The notes beneath the pieces were generated by a model. The model ran no database searches and was not told the DNA's origin. It was given only the letters and a program-made list of their open reading frames with translations. 64,000 nucleotides of DNA from Chryseobacterium sp. ISL-6. Its GTDB lineage: Bacteria > Bacteroidota > Bacteroidia > Flavobacteriales > Weeksellaceae. A program made the position numbers and the translations under genes. This document shows, one piece after another, positions 10,300 to 20,795 of the stretch (positions are counted from its first letter, which is position 1; each line of letters starts with the position of its first letter). The DNA is taken from positions 981,919 to 1,045,918 of the forward strand of contig NZ_JAGGPT010000001.1 of assembly GCF_018613715.1 (NCBI RefSeq). The letters run 5' to 3'.

Positions 10300-13041
10300 T
10301 TATTGTTTTATAAATTTAGTTTTGATGCTTTCCTCTAAACCGGAAATTTCAATAAAATATACACCTGAAGGAAGTTTTGAAATATCAATTCTGTTTTTAC
10401 CACGGCTAAGTTTTGTATGATAAGAAACTGTACCTCCTCTTGCATCACTAATTGAATATACGGCATCAGATGACTTCCAATCAACAAAAATTTCATTTCT
10501 AGCGGGATTTGGATACAAAATAATATCATTTTTCGCTTCTACTACACTGCTTACTTTAAGTGTAGCAAAGCTCAAAGGGAGAAGGTTATTTGTGTACACA
10601 TTGTTTTCAGTAAGATATCCCTGAAACGAACCGACTGTTGGTTCATTACCAGCTGTTACTTTATAAAATCCTGTAACCCCGCTTTCTGTTTTCAGTACAT
10701 ATCCTCCCGCAGCTACTTTTACAGACTGATAAACACCATTTATCTGATTGATCGTAATTGCTTTTGGTGTAGATACAGCACCTGATCCTGTGAATGTTTT
10801 GCTTCCTGTAGCATTGATTAATACAGGAACATTGGCAGGAATGATACCATTGGAAATCTGCGTGCAAACAACACTTCCGAAACCTGGCTGCATCATATAT
10901 GCTGTAACTCCCGATGGAATGGCTGCCTGAAAAGGTAAAAGTACGATCCCATATCCATTGAAAGTTCTAGTATATTTTGCAGAACTTGCTGTAAAGCCAA
11001 AAGGCACCTGAAAATCTTTACCCAAATCCGAAAGAGTCAGATTCTGACAGGAATTGCCTGAAATTACATTTATATTATTGTTACTGACACTTCCGTTAAT
11101 ATAAAAAATACTGTTACGATTGGAAGAACCACTGTTCCAAGTATCTGCCGATGTGTTTCCTGTAACATCTATGAAATCAATGGATGTATAATATTCATTT
11201 TCCAGAGCATCCGTAAGATTGCTGTCTGTAAGCGAGTAAGCTGCTGCAAATTTTGAAGCTCTTTCATTACCAACATTGAAATAAACATCACCAAGAGTGA
11301 GGGTGAGAATTGAGCTGTAATTTCCGCTTCGAAGCCCAATAATTCCCTTGCAGCCATACGGAAGAACCGTTCTTGATATATCAAATACCAGATCGAAACT
11401 TCCGGAGCCCGGAGCAGGAAATGCTATACTGCCGTAATTATAAGATCTTACTGTCCCATTAGCATCTACATAATACAGCGTCGTATTGGAAGAAGTCGGC
11501 AAATTGGTTGTGGTATAATTCAGTATATTAAAAACTAACTTGTTGTAACGGTCATCAAGATTTAAATATCCACTGGTAGCATCTGTATTTGAGCTTATCA
11601 ATGGGGTGGAATTATAGAAGGTAACTGTCTTTCCGCTAAGCTGGTAATTAATACCAAACGCTGAATTGGTTGGAATCTGAGTTTCAATTTTATTATAATG
11701 AACATCACCGCCCGTCATTAAAGATATTGGTCTGTCACCGCTTTTATTAAAAACAAAAGTCATTACACTAGAAGGGCTCACCTGAACCGTCGGACGGAAG
11801 CTCGCCGTATTGAAAGAGAAAGGTGATGAGGCCATATTCAAGGATTGTGATGTGGTTGTCTGTGTCCCTGAAGTAGTAAAGAATGGCAGATCAACTTTAA
11901 GATCATACGTGCTGGAAGAAGAATTGATAACAACAAGGGTGATCTGGTTTCCGTCCAGCGAGATATAAGAAGATCCTTCCAATGTTCCACCGGAGGTTTC
12001 CCATTTTGCATCTATCCTTGTTTTTCCCGTTGTATTTTTAGCATATTGAGATAGAATATATCCTCTTTTGGTCATGTCCCCGGAAACTGTTCCGTATGAG
12101 CCGTCTCCCATAAGACCATAGTACCTTTTAGAGCTATAATGAATCCATGCATTTACATTTCCAAGCAATGCATTATTAACACTTCTTGCAAAAGTGAAAC
12201 CATCCGTATTCCAGGCAAAATCTCGTGGAGCTGAACTACTTGATGAGTTCCAATTGATCAGATATTCTGTCTGCCATATTTCTTTGTTATAATTTTGAAA
12301 CTGCTTGTACACAGACTGCATTGAGCCATATTGATGACCTCCGTACACCTCAAAGTTAGCCATCACCGCAGGATCCAAAAATGCATTGGCAAAATTATCT
12401 GTAAAACCAACACTTTCGGGTGCTATTACCTTGCAATTGATGAGATGTCCGTAATTTTTAACAAAGGTGGCTATTTGTGTCGGAGTCCAGATACACCCTT
12501 GATACTGTGCCATTTCATCGGGCTCATTTTGTATAGATATGTAATCTAATGTTACCCCATTATTTTGCATATAAGTTACAAAATTGTTGAGATACAAAGC
12601 ATAATCCTGATAATTTTCAGGTTTCAGATAGCCTATTTGCTGGACACCGTTTGGATCAGTATAAACAGCATTGACATGGTTATTGGTTTTCCATGCTGCC
12701 GGCATTGTCCATGGACTGGCAAAAATGGTAAGACCCATTGATTTAGCAAGCTGGGCCGTTGCAAGAGCAGTGCTCCAATTGCTGCTTTGCTCGGGAATAT
12801 AAAGGCGCATTATATTATACCCTCCTTCACTCCCTGCACCCCAGAGTTTTTGGATCTCTGTGGTAGTCATATGATTGTACCCAAACTGTGGACTACAAAC
12901 AAAACCGCCGAAACCTGTAATTTTCTGATAAGCAATATTCTTATCAATTTTTACTTTTGCCTGCACATTTTGTGCATTCAGCTGTACTGAAATTGCAATA
13001 CCTGTAATCATTACAAGTATTAATTTGAAGATTTTTTTCAT
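10300..13041 (-). CDS. Secreted GH30 glucuronoxylanase-like enzyme with T9SS sorting domain
   Basis: Probable endo-acting xylanase that cuts the backbone relative to glucuronosyl branches. It has 913 residues with a signal peptide ending LNAQ (about residue 23). The GH30 catalytic domain (about 30-440) has acid/base Glu173 in SIQNEPDE and nucleophile Glu259 in WQTEYLINW. The segment KRYYGLMGDG...TKRGYILSQ recalls subfamily 8, in which a nearby arginine binds glucuronic acid. Residues about 470-840 match nothing I recognise and may be binding or spacer domains. The last 70 residues (YPNPARNEIFV ... LPSGVYFIEI ... KTKFIKQ) are a type A sorting domain for type IX secretion, so it should reach the surface or medium. 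It is followed by a strong terminator. Confidence 0.88.
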   Translation of the reverse strand: MKKIFKLILVMITGIAISVQLNAQNVQAKVKIDKNIAYQKITGFGGFVCSPQFGYNHMTTTEIQKLWGAGSEGGYNIMRLYIPEQSSNWSTALATAQLAKSMGLTIFASPWTMPAAWKTNNHVNAVYTDPNGVQQIGYLKPENYQDYALYLNNFVTYMQNNGVTLDYISIQNEPDEMAQYQGCIWTPTQIATFVKNYGHLINCKVIAPESVGFTDNFANAFLDPAVMANFEVYGGHQYGSMQSVYKQFQNYNKEIWQTEYLINWNSSSSSAPRDFAWNTDGFTFARSVNNALLGNVNAWIHYSSKRYYGLMGDGSYGTVSGDMTKRGYILSQYAKNTTGKTRIDAKWETSGGTLEGSSYISLDGNQITLVVINSSSSTYDLKVDLPFFTTSGTQTTTSQSLNMASSPFSFNTASFRPTVQVSPSSVMTFVFNKSGDRPISLMTGGDVHYNKIETQIPTNSAFGINYQLSGKTVTFYNSTPLISSNTDATSGYLNLDDRYNKLVFNILNYTTTNLPTSSNTTLYYVDANGTVRSYNYGSIAFPAPGSGSFDLVFDISRTVLPYGCKGIIGLRSGNYSSILTLTLGDVYFNVGNERASKFAAAYSLTDSNLTDALENEYYTSIDFIDVTGNTSADTWNSGSSNRNSIFYINGSVSNNNINVISGNSCQNLTLSDLGKDFQVPFGFTASSAKYTRTFNGYGIVLLPFQAAIPSGVTAYMMQPGFGSVVCTQISNGIIPANVPVLINATGSKTFTGSGAVSTPKAITINQINGVYQSVKVAAGGYVLKTESGVTGFYKVTAGNEPTVGSFQGYLTENNVYTNNLLPLSFATLKVSSVVEAKNDIILYPNPARNEIFVDWKSSDAVYSISDARGGTVSYHTKLSRGKNRIDISKLPSGVYFIEISGLEESIKTKFIKQ

Positions 13042-13184
13042 AGTAATAAGTTGTTAAATTGTGGTGTTAAATGTGTCTAATGAATAGATTATGATGATTG
13101 TTAAGTCGTTATTTCAGCTTCTCTCTGAAAATTATCCCTTCATAAAATTCACCATCATCAATTTTCAACAATTACGCTCTTCAT

Positions 13185-15713
13185 TTATTTTTCTGAATAA
13201 TCACTTTGAGAAGCTCCCAGGTAACTTGGTTTAAGACTTCCTGTATCAATAAGTATTTTCTCTAAAACAATTCCCGGCTCCAGAACCCTAAATCTCAACG
13301 TATGTTTGCCTGGTTGCAAAATCTGATGTTTCGTCACTGATTTAATGATTTGTTCCGACTGCCATTTCCCCAATTCTCCACGGTAATGTCCATTAAAATT
13401 AACGGTCTCGGGTTTTTCTCCATCAAATGAAATCTCATAACGCAATCCTTTATTATGATTAAAATTTAAAGTTGGTGCCAACAAAAGCTGAACTTCAAAT
13501 TCTCCTTTGGATTCAAAATTAATATCATATTCCAGATAAATATTTTCATCGGATTGAGGATAGGCGTTTTGTGGAAAAGTCGTAATTCCTGATTTTGTTT
13601 TGCCGAAATCAGGGATCACTTCCCAATGAATCCTGTCTGAATTATTCATCCTCGCAAAGTTTTCCGCTTCAATAGAAACATACCCGCTTCTTTCTGCAAA
13701 TACTTTTTCTTTCAGTACGTTTGCCTGGGAAACATAAGTCACTTCAGGCATTATATTTATTTTTCCGTCAAACCAGGCTTTATATCCTATCTTCATTTGA
13801 TCCATCATATGCGTCCATTTTCCTCCGGAAATCTCATTGTTATATTTATTGTCGAGATAAGCATTTCTTTCAAAACAATCTTTCACTTTATCAGCATAGA
13901 AGTTGGCCTGAATATCTTTTTTAGCTGCCAGTTCCTTGTTTTTGGCAACAGCGTAATACATTTCATATAAATTGCTGCACGCGTCGATCGGGTATAGAAC
14001 CAACTGATAATAGGCATCCTGATATTCTGCCGGAATCTGGTCTTTCAAACGTAATGCATCTAATGCCAACGCTCTGTAGTCATTCAATACCATTTCAAAT
14101 TCATCATAATTCTCAAGACTGAATGTTTTACTGTCAAGCGTTTCCGGAGTTACTCTGCGATTGTATTTTGCATACAGGTTAATCATCCTGGCAATTTCCT
14201 TTGAATGTTTTTCTCCAAACTGCTGTGCAGCCCATTTTTCGGTATATTCCAAAAGGTTTTTAGAATTAAATTGTTTCGGATTCCACGCCATTTCCAGGAA
14301 AAAGCTGATCGGAAATTCCATTGGTTTTAAGTCACCCACGTTGACCACCCAAACTTTATCTACTTTATGTTCGTACGAAAGATTCATCTGCTCCCAAACC
14401 CGTTGAATCGGACTGATATTGATCCACTTAGAATTTCTCGGTCCGCCTACATAATCGAAATGATAATACATTCCGTAACCCCCTTTATGCAAAGGCTTCG
14501 AAAGGTCCGGAAGCTTTCTCACATTGCCCCAGTTATCGTCACAAAACAGTAGAATAACATCATCCGGAACTCTCATTCCTTTATCATAGTAATCCTGAAC
14601 TTCTTTATACAAAGCCCAAACCTGAGGTGTTTTGTCAGCTTTTTTTCCAGTGACATTAGCAATGATTTTGCGCTGGTCCTCTACTATACTTTCCAGTAAA
14701 GAAATATTCGTTCCCTCTCCCATTGCTTCATCACCATCGCCGCGCATTCCAACAGTAACGAGTTTTTCCCAGTTTTCACTTCTCATGATTCCCGCTTTCC
14801 AGAATTCCTGTAATACTTTGGCGTTTTTAGAATAATCCCACACATTAGGCAAATTATTTCTTTTGATATATCGGTGCCAATCAGTCTGTGCCTGAGCCAT
14901 CGGTTCATGATGCGAAGTTCCCATTACAATTCCCATTTCATTAGCTAAAGGTCCGCTCAAAGTGTCATCGTCGTAAAATGCTTTTCCCCACATGGCAGGC
15001 CAAAGGTAATTGCCTTTCAGACGAAGGATCAGTTCAAAAACTTTTTCATAAAATTTTGAATTAATCCCGCCAAAAGTTGCTCGTGCCCAACTGCCAAGCG
15101 AAGGTTCTTCATCATTCAGAAAAATTCCACGGTATTTTACGCCAGGTTCTCCATCGGTGTATATTCCTTTTTTGAAATATAAATTTTCTTTCTTTTCAAC
15201 CGGAACATCAGCCCAGTAATTCCATGGCGAAACGCCAATCTGCTTCGACACTTCGTAAATGCCATAAATGGTTCCTCTTTTATCGCTTCCTGCAATCACA
15301 ATGGCTTCCGAAACTCCCGGAAATGGATTGCTGATATTTTGGATAATATATTTTTCTGTTTTTCCGGTTAATGATTTCCCGTCGATCTTTTTTTGTTTAA
15401 TTAAGTCATCGATCACCGATTTTGTTCCGATGGTTCCGATGATAATTAAAGGAGAATTGACCCCGGAAATCTGATTCAGTATATTGGGCTGTTCACCTGT
15501 TACTTTCTGAAAATCTGTTTGCAGGTTTTTTACCGCCCTCATAATTCCTGCATCCATCTGAGCCTTTGCATATAATGAGATTCTGACTGATTTATCTTTC
15601 AGAAGAATGGCATCATTGGTTTTTTCTGTTGTGATAAAACGTTCGGTTGCCTGTAGATGACAACAAGCACCAAACAATAGTACAAAGAGAAATAGTATTG
15701 GTAATCTGTTCAT
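13185..15713 (-). CDS. Xylan alpha-1,2-glucuronidase, GH115
   Basis: Removes (4-O-methyl-)glucuronic acid from xylan or large xylooligosaccharides. Its 842 residues are typical of GH115. An N-terminal signal ends around ATERF; the GACC near residue 16 could alternatively act as a poor lipobox. The GH115 core includes AVKNLQTDFQKVTG, GVSPWNYWADVPV, the FLNDEEP segment, MWGKAFYDDD and the VILLFCDDNWGN segment. A C-terminal beta-sandwich (from about residue 665, with YVSIEAENFA) follows. The glucuronate it releases would be used by the uxaC-uxuA-kdgK-eda genes 20 kb upstream. It lies 143 nt upstream of GH30 in the same direction. Confidence 0.93.
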   Translation of the reverse strand: MNRLPILFLFVLLFGACCHLQATERFITTEKTNDAILLKDKSVRISLYAKAQMDAGIMRAVKNLQTDFQKVTGEQPNILNQISGVNSPLIIIGTIGTKSVIDDLIKQKKIDGKSLTGKTEKYIIQNISNPFPGVSEAIVIAGSDKRGTIYGIYEVSKQIGVSPWNYWADVPVEKKENLYFKKGIYTDGEPGVKYRGIFLNDEEPSLGSWARATFGGINSKFYEKVFELILRLKGNYLWPAMWGKAFYDDDTLSGPLANEMGIVMGTSHHEPMAQAQTDWHRYIKRNNLPNVWDYSKNAKVLQEFWKAGIMRSENWEKLVTVGMRGDGDEAMGEGTNISLLESIVEDQRKIIANVTGKKADKTPQVWALYKEVQDYYDKGMRVPDDVILLFCDDNWGNVRKLPDLSKPLHKGGYGMYYHFDYVGGPRNSKWINISPIQRVWEQMNLSYEHKVDKVWVVNVGDLKPMEFPISFFLEMAWNPKQFNSKNLLEYTEKWAAQQFGEKHSKEIARMINLYAKYNRRVTPETLDSKTFSLENYDEFEMVLNDYRALALDALRLKDQIPAEYQDAYYQLVLYPIDACSNLYEMYYAVAKNKELAAKKDIQANFYADKVKDCFERNAYLDNKYNNEISGGKWTHMMDQMKIGYKAWFDGKINIMPEVTYVSQANVLKEKVFAERSGYVSIEAENFARMNNSDRIHWEVIPDFGKTKSGITTFPQNAYPQSDENIYLEYDINFESKGEFEVQLLLAPTLNFNHNKGLRYEISFDGEKPETVNFNGHYRGELGKWQSEQIIKSVTKHQILQPGKHTLRFRVLEPGIVLEKILIDTGSLKPSYLGASQSDYSEK

Positions 15714-15841
15714 AATCTCTATCTTTTATCTTATTGAACTTTATAGGTTTAAATTTAATTCGATCAGTTGCGAATCTTACGCAGCCGAAGTGCCTCTCTA
15801 TTTCTTATTTTTTTTTAAAATCGGCGAATCTCATTCCTCGA

Positions 15842-15932
15842 TTTGAGCGGAAATCCTTTTTGTTTTGATTAAACAAAAAGACTGGGGCCTTCCACAAGCT
15901 CAGGATAAACTCAGGAAGATAAAGCTGCCCCA
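15842..15932. repeat. Dispersed intergenic repeat, copy B
   Basis: Contains TTTGAGCGGAAATCCTTTTT, a short AAACAAAAAGACTGG block, and an end with GGAAGATAAAGCTGCCCC. The TTGAGCGGAAATCCTTTTT core is identical to copy C. It fills the gap between GH97 and GH115, which otherwise shows no gene or promoter. Confidence 0.6.
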
Positions 15933-15944
15933 ATTATTCCCGCA

Positions 15945-17888
15945 TTAATTCTTCAATACAAATCCACCATTCGGCTGAATTTTAATTTCGTATACTCCTT
16001 TTTTATTGATGGAAATCTGTTTTATAAAAGTCGTTTCAGAATGATTGTCATTCATAAGTTCAACCTTTTTGTCTGCCAACATCGGAAGGTTCAGTTTAAG
16101 TTTTTTAGGTTTTTTTTCTGCATTCACTCCTGCGACATACCATTTATTCTGATGTCTTCTTGCGATCACCGAATATTTTCCAGGATAGCCATCGATAAAA
16201 ACCGTCTCATCCCAAAGTGTCGGAACATCTTTGATAAAATCAAGCTGGAATTTCGGCGTATCAGTTAGGTTATTTGGCATTATGGCAAACATCTGAATGG
16301 GATTCTGAAAAAGGACAGCAGTGGCTAACTGAAATCCATCCGTAGTCAACCTTCTGTTTTTTTCTTTGTTGGATTTGGTTAAAAATTTATTGAGAAATGT
16401 CCCTCCAAATTCCATACTTCCGACCGTATTTCGGATAAAGGGATGTAATGTGGCAAAAAAAGCTTCCTGCTTACGTACCTCTTCCGAAAAATAAAGCATT
16501 TCCGAAGCTAGAACGGCTTCACTTCCGGCATAATTCGGGTACATTACTTCCCATCCTCTCGGTAAAGTGGCACCATGGAAAATAATTGTTAATCCAAAAT
16601 CGTTGGCATCAGATAAAATATCTTCGTACAGACGTATTGTTTCCTGTTTATCTCCTCCAAAGAAATCGACCTTCAAGCCTTTTATACCAGATTCCTGCAG
16701 CCACTTCATTTCTTTTTTGCGTTCGACAGAGCTGCTCATCTTATTTCTCGGTCCCATTGGTGCATCATTGGCAGCTCCATTGGAATTGTACCAAAGCATG
16801 ACACTCACATTTTTAGACTTTGCATACTGAATAAGTTCTTTCATTCTGTCTTTCCCTATATTTTTATCCCATAGCGCATCAATCAGAATAAACTCATAAT
16901 TAAGAGTTGACGCTAAATCAATAAATTTTGTCTGATCATCGTAATTCATACTGTTGTCCTGCCATAGAATCCAGCTCCAGGTAGAACGTCCGAACTGATA
17001 TTTTTGTGAAGGCTCGTAAAGCGGTTCTATCAAATCAAAAGGAACAGTAGTTTCCACAATTGGTTTCAACGAATCTCCAATCGTAATCGTTCTCCATGAT
17101 GTTTTTCCAGGAAGAGAAATCGCAGCTCCCGAACTTCCGAAACCGTTATTTTCTGCCATATGCGGATACGCAACCTGATAAAGATTTTTTTCTGAGGTGG
17201 TATTGAGGTGTGAAGCGCAGTATAAACTATTTACTCCTGTCTCCGAAAGTAAGACCCAGCCATCGTTTCCGACATGAAAGAGCCCAGGGAAAACATAACC
17301 GTAATCGGCTTTAACCCCTAATTCCGCATCCGCCTTATATCCGCTTTCATAGCTCGGTGCTGTTCGGGCAAATCCGGTCATCGGCTTCATCATCGGTGAG
17401 AGAAAGGTCGTCGTTTGATCTGGAAATCTATATCCCGTAATTTCTGATTGTACAACAGCGCTGAAACGGTCTTTCATTGGAGGAATTTCATAACGGAATG
17501 CAACATTATTATCGCTGACCTGAAACTCAATTGAAATGTCGAACTGATCTTTATTCATAAAATTAACAGTCAACGCATTCGCTTTATACTGAATCTCTGA
17601 TTTTTTGATTTTTTCATTGTTATATTTTTTGGAAATTAAATTCATTTTATAGTTGATGAATTTTAAATTTTTAGAAAAATCCGATTCGTTGGTAATTAAA
17701 CCCAACGGAGATTTATCTATCCCTGTTTTTTCCTGAAAAGTCACAGAGTATAATGCTTTTCCCTCTTCCAAAAATACATTCAGCTTCAGCTGGCCGTCCG
17801 GACTTGAAATCTCGGCAATCTGTGCTTTAACTTGTGATAAAAGACAGAAAATTATTAATGACAGAAATAGGAGTGTTGCTTTTTTCAT
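15945..17888 (-). CDS. GH97 alpha-glycosidase (alpha-galactosidase-type)
   Basis: Removes terminal alpha-linked sugars. The signal peptide ends LSQVKAQ (about residue 22). The N-terminal beta-supersandwich (IAEISSPDGQLKLNVFLEEG) is followed by a (beta/alpha)8 barrel with FILIDALWD and GIKGLKVDFFGGDKQ, and a C-terminal beta domain. The aspartate in KVDFF aligns with the nucleophile of retaining GH97 alpha-galactosidases rather than the paired glutamates of inverting alpha-glucosidases. In this xylan locus, removal of alpha-galactosyl caps is therefore more likely than starch hydrolysis. The upstream GH43 ends only 6 nt away, so the two are co-transcribed. Confidence 0.87.
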   Translation of the reverse strand: MKKATLLFLSLIIFCLLSQVKAQIAEISSPDGQLKLNVFLEEGKALYSVTFQEKTGIDKSPLGLITNESDFSKNLKFINYKMNLISKKYNNEKIKKSEIQYKANALTVNFMNKDQFDISIEFQVSDNNVAFRYEIPPMKDRFSAVVQSEITGYRFPDQTTTFLSPMMKPMTGFARTAPSYESGYKADAELGVKADYGYVFPGLFHVGNDGWVLLSETGVNSLYCASHLNTTSEKNLYQVAYPHMAENNGFGSSGAAISLPGKTSWRTITIGDSLKPIVETTVPFDLIEPLYEPSQKYQFGRSTWSWILWQDNSMNYDDQTKFIDLASTLNYEFILIDALWDKNIGKDRMKELIQYAKSKNVSVMLWYNSNGAANDAPMGPRNKMSSSVERKKEMKWLQESGIKGLKVDFFGGDKQETIRLYEDILSDANDFGLTIIFHGATLPRGWEVMYPNYAGSEAVLASEMLYFSEEVRKQEAFFATLHPFIRNTVGSMEFGGTFLNKFLTKSNKEKNRRLTTDGFQLATAVLFQNPIQMFAIMPNNLTDTPKFQLDFIKDVPTLWDETVFIDGYPGKYSVIARRHQNKWYVAGVNAEKKPKKLKLNLPMLADKKVELMNDNHSETTFIKQISINKKGVYEIKIQPNGGFVLKN

Positions 17889-17894
17889 TTTAAT

Positions 17895-19268
17895 TTATTT
17901 TGAAAACATCCAATAATCGAAAAACATTATATCTTTTTCCGCTTTGCCATTACACACAAAATAAAGATTATGAATGCCTGTAATTTTGCTGGATATATTA
18001 ATAGTGACCGTTTCAAAGCGGTCGTCACCACCTGTTAGCGGAACTTTTACGGTTGCGGCTATTGGTCCACTTACACTATCTAAACGAACCTCCATCGTAA
18101 CACCGCTGTTATGCGTAGTCCCTACTCTTGCAGAAAATGATTGTGCACCTTCTTTTCCAAAATCAACATTTTTTACGCTTGTATAAGCACCATTTTTCTT
18201 TGCTTTGATGAAAACTCCCACTGTTTTGTTTTGATAAGATTTTACATTCTCTGACCAGGCTATCATTTCCGCCTGATTAAATGAATAAGGATTAATGGTT
18301 GCAATGGCTTCTGTAATACCGTTGGTCATTTTAAAAGGTGAAATAGAACCGTCTGTATTAAAATTAAGCTCCTGAACACTTACCGATCTTGTAAATCCAC
18401 TTCCACCTGGCAACGCACCATTGTGGTAGAAAAAATATGTTTTTCCTCTGAAATCAATAACTCCGGGATGATTGGTAAAAGATTTTCCTTCCGCAGGCAT
18501 TATGGTTCCGCCATATTTCCAAGGACCCTGCGCACTTTTGCTTGTGGAATAGCCGATAAATTCTGGAAGCGGGCCTCCAGGCCAGAAAAGATAGTACAAG
18601 TTTTTACGTTTGTACAGCCACGGACCTTCCTCATATTTTGTTGGTCTTTCGGGATTTCCTTCTCTTTTACCAAAAGATTCTTCTGTCATCGGAACCTCAA
18701 CAATATCACCGGAATAGGAAATCATATTTTCATTCAACTTTACATATTTAAGCTTCGGATTTCCCCAATACATATGCGCCTGACCATCATCAAGAAAAAC
18801 GGTAGGATCTATATCACCCCATTCACTCTGAACAAGCGGTTTTCCCAAAGGATCATGAAATGGTCCAAATGGATTATCGGCAACAGCAACACCAATTGCT
18901 CCCTTATTATTTGTCTTGCTGATCATCGGCACATACATGAAAAATTTCCCGTTTCTTTCGATGCACTGCGCTGCCCACGCATCACGTTTTGCCCAATCGA
19001 AATCATTGTAGGAAAGGATAACGCCGTGGTCTGTCCAGTTAACCATATCATTGGTAGAAAACACTTTCCAGTTGTTCATGGTAAACCATGTAGAATCGTC
19101 TTCATCATGTGTTGTATAAACATATAAACGATCATTGTAAACCATCGGAGCAGGGTCTGCGGTATAGGCAGTCTGAGCGATAGGGTTTTGAGCAGTTACA
19201 AGTCCTGTATAACCCGTCAACAAACTACTTATTATAAGTTTTATGGTATTATTTTTCATTTTAAACAT
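17895..19268 (-). CDS. GH43 arabinofuranosidase-type enzyme with CBM6 (first of a tandem pair)
   Basis: Five-bladed propeller enzyme, probably an arabinoxylan arabinofuranohydrolase. The triad is visible as the aspartate in TADPAPMVY, the aspartate in DIDPTVF and the glutamate in YEEGPWLY. The signal peptide ends LVTAQ. A C-terminal CBM6-type module (from about residue 320, ending FFDYWMFSK) should bind xylan chains. It is a clear paralogue of the next gene (19333..20724), and the 64-nt gap and shared order suggest tandem duplication. ATGs at 19268 and three codons in are both possible starts. Confidence 0.88.
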   Translation of the reverse strand: MFKMKNNTIKLIISSLLTGYTGLVTAQNPIAQTAYTADPAPMVYNDRLYVYTTHDEDDSTWFTMNNWKVFSTNDMVNWTDHGVILSYNDFDWAKRDAWAAQCIERNGKFFMYVPMISKTNNKGAIGVAVADNPFGPFHDPLGKPLVQSEWGDIDPTVFLDDGQAHMYWGNPKLKYVKLNENMISYSGDIVEVPMTEESFGKREGNPERPTKYEEGPWLYKRKNLYYLFWPGGPLPEFIGYSTSKSAQGPWKYGGTIMPAEGKSFTNHPGVIDFRGKTYFFYHNGALPGGSGFTRSVSVQELNFNTDGSISPFKMTNGITEAIATINPYSFNQAEMIAWSENVKSYQNKTVGVFIKAKKNGAYTSVKNVDFGKEGAQSFSARVGTTHNSGVTMEVRLDSVSGPIAATVKVPLTGGDDRFETVTINISSKITGIHNLYFVCNGKAEKDIMFFDYWMFSK

Positions 19269-19332
19269 TTCTATTTAACCATTATTTTTTCTAATATCAG
19301 ATCACTTTAGTTTAAGCTAAACGATGAACACT

Positions 19333-20724
19333 TTAATTTGAACTAAACTTCCACCAATCGAAGTAGAAAAGTTCTTTGTTTCCTTTAAATATAAAGTACA
19401 TATCATGAACGCCTTTTATGTTTTTTACTGGGGATTTAATCGTTTTGAAGAGATCGCCTTCGGCTTTTCCCGTTACCTCAACAGTCCCTAATAGAGGTCC
19501 ATCAAGAGTATCAGTGTGTATTTCTATACTTCCGCCACTTATTGAGGCAACCGATACTTCCAGGAATTTTGTTCCTTTCGAAAAATCAACCCCTTGAACT
19601 TTGATATAATCTCCATTGTTGATCCATGAAACAACAAGACGATCAGTTATTTTTTTACCGGTATCATAGGGATTGTTCCTTTCCCATTCGGTCATTTTTT
19701 CGGTTTTTAAACCTTCACTGTAAGCAATGGTTTCCGCTTCAACTCTATTGTATGGATTTAAAACTGCCATTCTTTGTACACCTTCCGAATTCCAAAACGG
19801 TAACTTTTGAATGGTACCATCAGCATTGTAAATCAGTTCGCTTATACAGATGGAACGGCGCTCATAGTGTTTGCTTATTGTCTGTTTCCCTAGATTGTAA
19901 TTGAAACCGAAAACATAAGATTTTCCTTTGTAATCAATAATTCCTGGGTGATTTCCGTTGGATCGTTTATCGCTGTCCATAATCATTCCCTTGAATTCCC
20001 ATGGCCCGGTTGATGACTTTCCCATTGCATAACCGATTCCTTCAGGACAGCAGGTTGATGCATATGCCATATAATAATTTCCGTTGCGTTTCCAAGCCCA
20101 GGGACCTTCCTGATAATGAAAAGGATCGGGAGTACCCTTCACTTTAGCAATCGATGGGTCCTTTACCATTGGTCCGTCAATAGAAATCATGTCATTATTC
20201 AGTTTTACATACCATAAATTTGGATTTCCCCAGTACAAATAGGCCTGTCCATCCTCATCAATGAGGACGGTCGGATCGATATCGTCACTTGAATTTTTTA
20301 CAAGCGGTTTGCCTATAGGATCTTTAAAAGGACCATACGGACTGTTTGCCACCAAAACTCCGATTCCTCTTTGTCCCGGCATCGGGCAATACATATAAAA
20401 TTTACCATTTCTTTCTATAACCTGAGGTGCCCACGCTCCGTTTTCGGGATCAGCCCATTTAAAATCTTTTAGAGAAGCTACAATACCGTGATCGGTCCAG
20501 TTGACCATATCGGTTGAAGTATATAGCAGCCAGTCTTTCATTTTAAATCCGAATGCATCATCTTCATCGTGACTGGTGTACAGAAAAACAGTATCCTTAT
20601 AAACCATTGGGGCCGGATCAGCTGTGAATTTGGTCTGAATAATGGGATTTTGTGCAGAAAGCCACGAACCGGCAAATAGTAATCCGATATTTAAAGTATA
20701 TTTTAAAAGTATTTTCTTTATCAT
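19333..20724 (-). CDS. GH43 arabinofuranosidase-type enzyme with CBM6 (second of a tandem pair)
   Basis: Same architecture as its downstream neighbour: signal peptide ending WLSAQ, GH43 propeller with [17 protein letters not shown] and YQEGPWAW, then a CBM6 module ending FYFDWWKFS. Relatives include XynD-type arabinoxylan arabinofuranohydrolases. The loops near STCCPEGIG and after the third blade differ from the paralogue. The pair may therefore act on different arabinose linkages (singly versus doubly substituted xylose), which is inference. It has 463 residues. It lies 71 nt downstream of GH31 on the same strand. Confidence 0.88.
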   Translation of the reverse strand: MIKKILLKYTLNIGLLFAGSWLSAQNPIIQTKFTADPAPMVYKDTVFLYTSHDEDDAFGFKMKDWLLYTSTDMVNWTDHGIVASLKDFKWADPENGAWAPQVIERNGKFYMYCPMPGQRGIGVLVANSPYGPFKDPIGKPLVKNSSDDIDPTVLIDEDGQAYLYWGNPNLWYVKLNNDMISIDGPMVKDPSIAKVKGTPDPFHYQEGPWAWKRNGNYYMAYASTCCPEGIGYAMGKSSTGPWEFKGMIMDSDKRSNGNHPGIIDYKGKSYVFGFNYNLGKQTISKHYERRSICISELIYNADGTIQKLPFWNSEGVQRMAVLNPYNRVEAETIAYSEGLKTEKMTEWERNNPYDTGKKITDRLVVSWINNGDYIKVQGVDFSKGTKFLEVSVASISGGSIEIHTDTLDGPLLGTVEVTGKAEGDLFKTIKSPVKNIKGVHDMYFIFKGNKELFYFDWWKFSSN

Positions 20725-20795
20725 AATTGAGTATCTTTCATTAATCGTTAATAATCTACCTCATTTTGGTATTTTAAGAGTTTAATTATTTTATT

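Noticed and set aside
17895..20724. The two GH43-CBM6 genes as one gene split by a frameshift
   Set aside because: Each has its own signal peptide, complete catalytic triad, CBM6 end and stop; they are tandem paralogues.
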